Shown: in pieces, positions 54,501-61,600 of the stretch | How the letters are laid out: each line of letters starts with the position of its first letter | Numbering within the stretch: the first letter of the stretch is position 1 | Assembly: GCA_023653785.1 (NCBI GenBank) | Contig: JAMKCH010049066.1 | Coordinates: 1-64,000 of the forward strand | Direction of reading: 5' to 3' | Length of the DNA stretch: 64,000 nucleotides | Source of the DNA: Ophioderma brevispina | Taxonomy: Eukaryota > Echinodermata > Ophiuroidea > Amphilepidida > Ophiodermatidae | Translations under genes and position numbers: made by a program | The notes under the pieces: model-generated | The model's input: the letters and a program-made list of their open reading frames with translations, nothing else | The model's database searches: none | Told to the model about the DNA's origin: nothing

Positions 54501-55657
54501 GACTTCTTGTTTTCATACTAAAGGTGGGCTTAAGGGTCCAATTAGCTTGCACTGGACCCCTTGCTTTTACCAGGCAGCCCTATCCCTCTGCGCCATCCTA
54601 ACACCCAACAAGAAATAACCCGATGCATGGAAATTAGGAAATATATGTAAGGTTTGCAGCTACACTGTATGTAATTCTGGTAATATACGGTATGGATGAC
54701 TTTTTGGATGTGTGTGTATTGTTCGTAAAAATAAATGCCAGATCTTGCATGCACCATAAACAGGTCTGTATTGTCTATAAAAAATAGAATTGGAAACCAT
54801 GTACAGGATGTCCCAAAAAAAATATACAATCCAAGATGAATGTTTTAGCCAAACAATTACGTTCTCTTAACCGAAATTAACAGATTTTTATTTTTAGGAT
54901 GTGCCAGCTTCATAGATTTTTAGTTGGTGTTGTATTTGGTGTTTGGTCAGATTTTTTATGGCCACTTCTCTGAGACACTTGAAAACCTTTTGGTCCAGTT
55001 TGACTAATCCGAATATCACCACACTGTTGCCTTTTGAACTCAACTTCAAGACTCTTTCCCATAGTCTTCAGCAGTAAAATACCCAAAATAGGCTGCTTCA
55101 AATTGGATGCAACTGGCCTAAAATAAAGTTAAAATATCTTACAAAATGCACAGTTTTATTTAAAAAAAATAGTCTGATTGTATATTTTTTGACAGTTCCC
55201 CCCCCCCCCCTGTATTGTGTAAATATTGTACCTGTGACTGTTTAAAAATTCCCACAAATAAATGATTTGTGAATATCGTTTTTGTCTCGCCTAAACTAAG
55301 TTCCAGAAGAGACTATCCAGTTATGCATTTCTGTGTATATAATTGTGTCGGTATAATATAGTATAGTTTAAGGGGGATGGCCCGAATTAAGATTTAGTTT
55401 TCATTTTAATACTAGATTGGCCTTCACTCAAAAAACCCACCTGTACAGTTTCGCGCAGATTTTCAATGCGTTTTCATGTGTGAGCAGAAAACGTGATTTC
55501 GTAAGCCCCATAACTGTGTAAAATTAATATTGGGCGACCAAATTGGGGTACGTTTTCTCATTACTTCCAAACCAAACATCCTTTGCCCTAAATTTCACAG
55601 GGTAAATGAGAAAAATATTAACTTTCTTCTGATACCAAAATTTTGCACCACTTCCTG

Positions 55658-55699
<42 letters not shown>

Positions 55700-58600
55700 C
55701 TGGGCTTCTGGGGACGAGGCTTATTGGCGATCGGCCATGGACCTTTTAATGACTGATTTGCATAATTTATGCGAAGATATAAAATACATTATAAAGTGTT
55801 ACAGTCTATGCTATGAAATGGGACCTCCACCAAGCTTATAGCTAGGGCTTCCACACATGTCACTGATATTTTGCTTGTTTTAATGAGCTAATTTGCATAA
55901 TTTATACAAATAAGGAGAGACTTATTTTTATGTTTTTATATACTCCAACTACATTTTGGCTTCACTACACATATTCTAGGTGATTACAAGAGCAAGCAGA
56001 ATTGACTTTGTCAATAAAATTAGTCTCAGGTTTCATAGTATTCTATAGAGTGGCAGATAATGATAACTATATAATATTCTTACCTTTCGTGATATTTTGT
56101 TTCCATGGCGATTGCAGGATACGAGGCTGGTGGGTAATGCATCATTACCTTTCTGTCATACTCAGCGCTATTCTACTCATATGGCCAGAGAGTGTCACCT
56201 ATCAACTCTTCCGTAATAAATTCATGTTTTTTTCACTGTATTTGTGTAAGTATGTGTAATATTTTGAGACCTTATTTATAAAAGAATTGTGTAACCCCCG
56301 TCTTCCCATGGGGTGGTTAGTAACTCCTAGTGAACTTTCACAAAGACGCTAAAGACTTTCTTAAAAAGCTTCCAGGTAATTGTTTTCACAGCTTTTCGGG
56401 TCATTTTAACGGGAAAAAATGTGAAAGAGGCACTTTCACTGGAGTTAAGGTATGCCGTTAAAGGCAATGGGTGGAGGCGGGAGTGCTGGTTGCCAGTAGT
56501 AGTAAATCCAAAGTTTTGAATCCGGTTTTGTCCCCGTGAATGAGGGTGGCCGGATTCACCTCACACTCGCAACAACAGCCCTTACTCCCTCCTTCCACTT
56601 CACCCGATTCAATGCATCCTCCATCCTCAACCCAACCCTCCTACCCTCCTCCTCCACTTGCTGTTGCCACCCAAGAATAATACGGTACATTTATTAAAAT
56701 ATTCTGCACATTATGCCCAAGTACAAACTTCTACTCATTTGCCTTCATTTGTAGCCAAAAACTACATAAAATTCTGATATTCATTCTTTTTTGGTGCAAA
56801 CTTGGATTTTCACCTATTATACACTGTCTGTGGAAAATGACAATTTTGCAGACTCGCCAACTTTATGACATCATTATGACGCCATACTAGGTATGTTAGT
56901 ACTTATTTTGGTATCAATGGAAAGAGGAGGATCATAGCTATCAATAACCAAAACCATAAGCATTGGGTGCTTTATAACAAATTTCCAAGGAGGGTGTACT
57001 GTTTTGCCTTTAATACATGGATTTTGAGACAACCACTTGCAGACTATGTTTAGCACAGCCTTGCTAGTAACAAAGATACCAATACAAGGATTTTTATTAT
57101 GATTTTTTTTCCAATGCTTCAGATTAGGAAATCGCTGCTTGCCATGATATGTGTAACAATACATATAAAAAAATACTATAATCAATTTTTAGGTTGTGTG
57201 CAACTGATTCAATATTATTACCAAAGCGGGTGTCTCTACAGATTACGGGCTCTTGGAGAAAAAACTGATATGTACATTACCGTAGGTAAGTATAATTGTA
57301 TATCGTACCGATCATGAGACCTTTCACTATTTGACCAAATACCATTTCCCATAATGCATTGCAAAAGTGACTAACACATAATCAGTCAAATTCAAGATGG
57401 CAATGAATTGTCAGGCAGACAGCAACATTACGGGAAAAGGTTCTATCCAAGTGTATTGAGTCCATCCCACAATGCACCACTTTGGGGGAAATTTCACCTC
57501 AATGAGGTCATGTTATTCTACCAACATCCTATTCCTAACACACAGAGCCCCTGACTTTTCATCTGATTTTACCCTTCAAATCACTATAGTACTTAAAGAG
57601 ACATGAGGAGATTTCCAGAAAGAAGCACCCCCAATTTTTTTCGAACCCGGGTTTTTTGCATATTTGGAATGCTTTCCAATGTATTAGATCACACCTGAAG
57701 TGAATAAGCCGAATACGCTGTCTTTATGTAATAATATGATGATTTAGTACTTTCTGTCGTGCACGACAGAAAGTCAAAGCATGGTGTTCTATGGGGACAA
57801 TTACGATAGTCAGGCAAGTTCAAAACAAGGTTTGCCGTTTTCTTTTGTACTTGTTTGTCCAATAACCCTTTGGAACGTTCTTGGTAGGTGGTCTACAATC
57901 GATCCTGTGCAATTTGAGAGAAATTTGTATCCTAAAAAAATCTCCTCCTGTCACTTTAAGGAATTTTTATCCTGATCACAAAATGTTTTGTGGTCCTTAT
58001 TCTTGAACACTTTTATCTCTAAGGACTGACGTGTTTAGTACAGTACTATATAGGCACATTGCATTGCATTATGGGATTGGTTCAAAACACCCTCTGGGTT
58101 CTACCTTTGCCATCAATTTTGACATGTAGCCCTTTGTTGCATAGGTTTTCTTCATTTCTTTAAAATTATTTTTTGTTTCTAAAACATTACCCTGCATAGT
58201 TTCAATCACTTGTTCAGCTTTATGTTTGAAATTTTAGCAACTGTCAAAGCTGTTTATATGCATGCGTATTTGGTTAATGTGATGTCATCAGCAAAGGCGC
58301 CGGAACCATTTTTGTTTTGGACGTACAGGTTAAGAAGGCAGCCAGAAGACTGATGAAGGCACTGGCTGATCCAGGGGGTGTTTTTTTTTTTTGGCGCGCA
58401 TCCCCCGGCATTTTGTCCAAATCTTGTAAAATCAGCCAATTTTTTACCCTAATTACCTTCCAGCCCCCCGGTAAGTTGGCATTTTTCAGGGCGTGGATCC
58501 GCCCCTGTAAAGGTGGCCAGATTTTAACAGGTCCATTTTTTCTGGCTCGCTTCGCTTGGCGGCCACCTTCGTAATCGAAATTGAAAAGTGGGGGTAAAAC

Positions 58601-61600
58601 AAATAGTTTAAAGCTATTCTCATCACGACGATTCCAACTTGGAATCACTTTTTTAAGTCAGAAGCTATCGCATATTTTAAATATGTGTTATGGAAAAGTT
58701 CATTGTTTTTTGTCTTATAATTTCTTAGTCTTGCATAATTTTTTTCCTTTTTTTCTTTTTCAGATGGTTTCAAATGGATGTGAGGGGGTTAACATTTCTA
58801 CTTCCATTTCTCTTGGTGGATATGTAAGTGTTTATATCAGTGATTTCAACACAAGTTTAGGGAAAAAATGTAAAATGCGAATACACTGTTTTTTAGAAAA
58901 ATGCTAATGCAAAAATGCAGGATTTTTCTTTTTTCTGAAAATTAAAAAAAAAATCTTTCCAAAGTGCGTACAAACCTACACAAAATAATGGTCTAAAGAC
59001 CAATTTTAAACAAAGTGTGCGCTTCCTTTGATCCAAACTGTTTTTTTTTTTTCTTGGGCCTTACATGCAGCATTTTATCTTCACTATGTTCTCATATTTT
59101 AACACCATTTAAAAGCTGTTAAAGGGATAATCTATAATGCGAGAGATAACACTGTGGCAATGCTTTTTTAGCTTTAAATCCGGGATAAGTGTCTTCAATT
59201 CCATTACACTGCTTTAATGTATGAAAAAAAAATCAAATGGTGCATATGTTAGGAAAGTTTGTCATACCGTCTTCCACAAATAGACATACAGTTTATAGCT
59301 CTCAATCTAGAGTAAACAGCCGGAATGGTTGTTTACACCAGTACAGAATAACAAAGATTATTATAATGTTGGTGTTTTGAGATCAAACTGTACGGGTCAT
59401 GGTGCATAATATCACGCTTAAAATCTGGGATATTCCAGGGAAAGCTTTTTTGATCTCAATTAGGAATTTTTAGCCGTGTGTACACAATGGCTAAATGGTA
59501 CTGCCTTGTCTTTAATACAGGATTTCAAGCCACCACTGCGGTTATGTTAGCACATCCTGCCATTAACAAAATATAAGTTTTGATATTTTTCCCCCTATGT
59601 TAGGGATTAGCAAATCGCGGATTATCCCCTTATCTTTCTTAAGGCTCAAAAGATATACAAATCCAAATCCAGGTATGGTACTGAAGGCAGTAGGGTATGC
59701 CACATGCTAGAGGTAACTTCATCTCAAATGCCTCCAGTTTTGCCAACCAGCAATTTTTGTAAGTACGGTGCTGGAGTGCAAAAAAGAACCCCAATTTTTA
59801 CCTTAACCATTGGATTTCTGTGGTAAAAAAATCCTTCTTATACCTGCTGTAATCCATTGAATGGCTCTCAGAGAGCACTTTTTACGTTCACACCACTGAC
59901 CTCTATACATTGATAGCGGGCTCGCAGTACTGGAATATTGCGAGTGAACAACCGAACTTCCCCAGCGCCTTTTGGTGGATGGTCAGACATGAGAGGTCCC
60001 CGTACAGATTCATGCGAAGTCCAAATGCAACTTGTGATATTTATTGTAATTCGAAAGAAAAATCTTAATAATTTTTATTAAAATTTGTGGTAGTAGCATC
60101 GACAAATTATGCCACATTCATAATTACGCTAATGGCGCTATACAGACATCCTAAATGCTTTGATTTTACTGTTGCCTCATATTGAGTGCAATTTGTGCGT
60201 TATACATCTTATTGATGAAAGGTTTAAACAAGAAAATTCTGGCCAAAAAGAAAATGATATGTGAACAAACTTGGTTATTATTGTGTGAATATTTTACAGG
60301 AAAATTTCACTACCCCTCCATTCCCCTCCCCTCCCCTTCCAGCCCTCCCCTCTACCTCCCCCTTTCCCCCTCAGTTACTCCTCCCCTCTATCCCTCTCCA
60401 CTCCTCCTCCCTTAATTTTCACTAACCCCTTACCCTCCCTCTCCCTTCCCCTCGCATTCCCTTCCACTTCCACTTTCCCCCTCCCCTTCCCTTCCCCTCC
60501 CGCCTCCCCCTTCACTTCCTTCCCCTTCCCTTCTTCCCTTCCTTCTTCCCCTGTCCCTTCTTCCCGTCCTTCTTTGTTATTTTAGTCAGTTATTCAGAAT
60601 CATTACCTTGATTCATAGGTAAGTTGGAATTTATGCGCTTCATCCATCATTAATTCTTTCCTCCTGCATTCTTAATTCGTTATTTCATCAATATGCATTT
60701 ATCTATACATGCTCTGCTATTTGATTCACTGTATTGATTTATTATTTCACATTTCCTCAGTTTGTTTCATTATGTTGTCGGAAAATTCTCCTTATTTCAG
60801 TTATTTCTGCAGGTGATTCTTTTGCATATTCGATGGCACCTCGATTTCCCCATTCCCCCCTCCTCAATTCCTCCCCCTCCCTTCACTTTCCACGGCTCCC
60901 ATCGCCATTCCCCTCCCACCCTCCATCCGTTTCTTTTTTTTCTTATTTTTTATTAATCATAATAATGAGGCAAGTTGGATTCGTGCGTTCGTCATTCATT
61001 CATTCATTCATATTTCTATATTTTTACTTTTTTTATTTTTTTCCTTCTTAATCTTATGTTTATAACATGCTCTGCTATTTATTTGCTGGGCATTTATTTA
61101 TTTGTATTATTCACATTTCCTCAGTTTATTTCATTATTTTTTTCCGGAAATTTTTTATTTGTTAATTAATGGTTTGTTTTGAAATAACAAAATTCCTTGG
61201 TTTTCCCTTATTTTGAGTAAATTCAAATTTGACGTACAAGTGCCATTGAAGTAATGCAGCGACGACGGGTTCTTTGCCCTCTACAAAAGGGAGGACAAAA
61301 TGTTTCAATTCTCGATCGCGCCCGCTAGCCATGTATAGAGGTCAGTGGTTCAAACAGCCAATGCGTGGTAAAGATGGTGTTGGCAACACTGAATGTAACT
61401 GTCCACAGAAATTCTGATGTCTTGACAGGTTTAAATATAAAGTCTGTGGTGTTAAAAGTTAGCAACCAGCCTATTTCCATATTGCCACCTTATATGGTAA
61501 CAAATCAAAGCAGCCAAATACTCATTAAAGGCACTATCAGTGATTTGCCAAATCAGAAAATCGAACAAATCATAAAAAATCTGATTTTGCCTTTTGTAAC

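Noticed and set aside
54542..54620. A tRNA-like sequence on the minus strand (GGATGGCGCAGAGGG)
   Set aside because: An A-box-like word is present but no B-box (GGTTCGANNCC) follows at the right distance, and no cloverleaf can be drawn.
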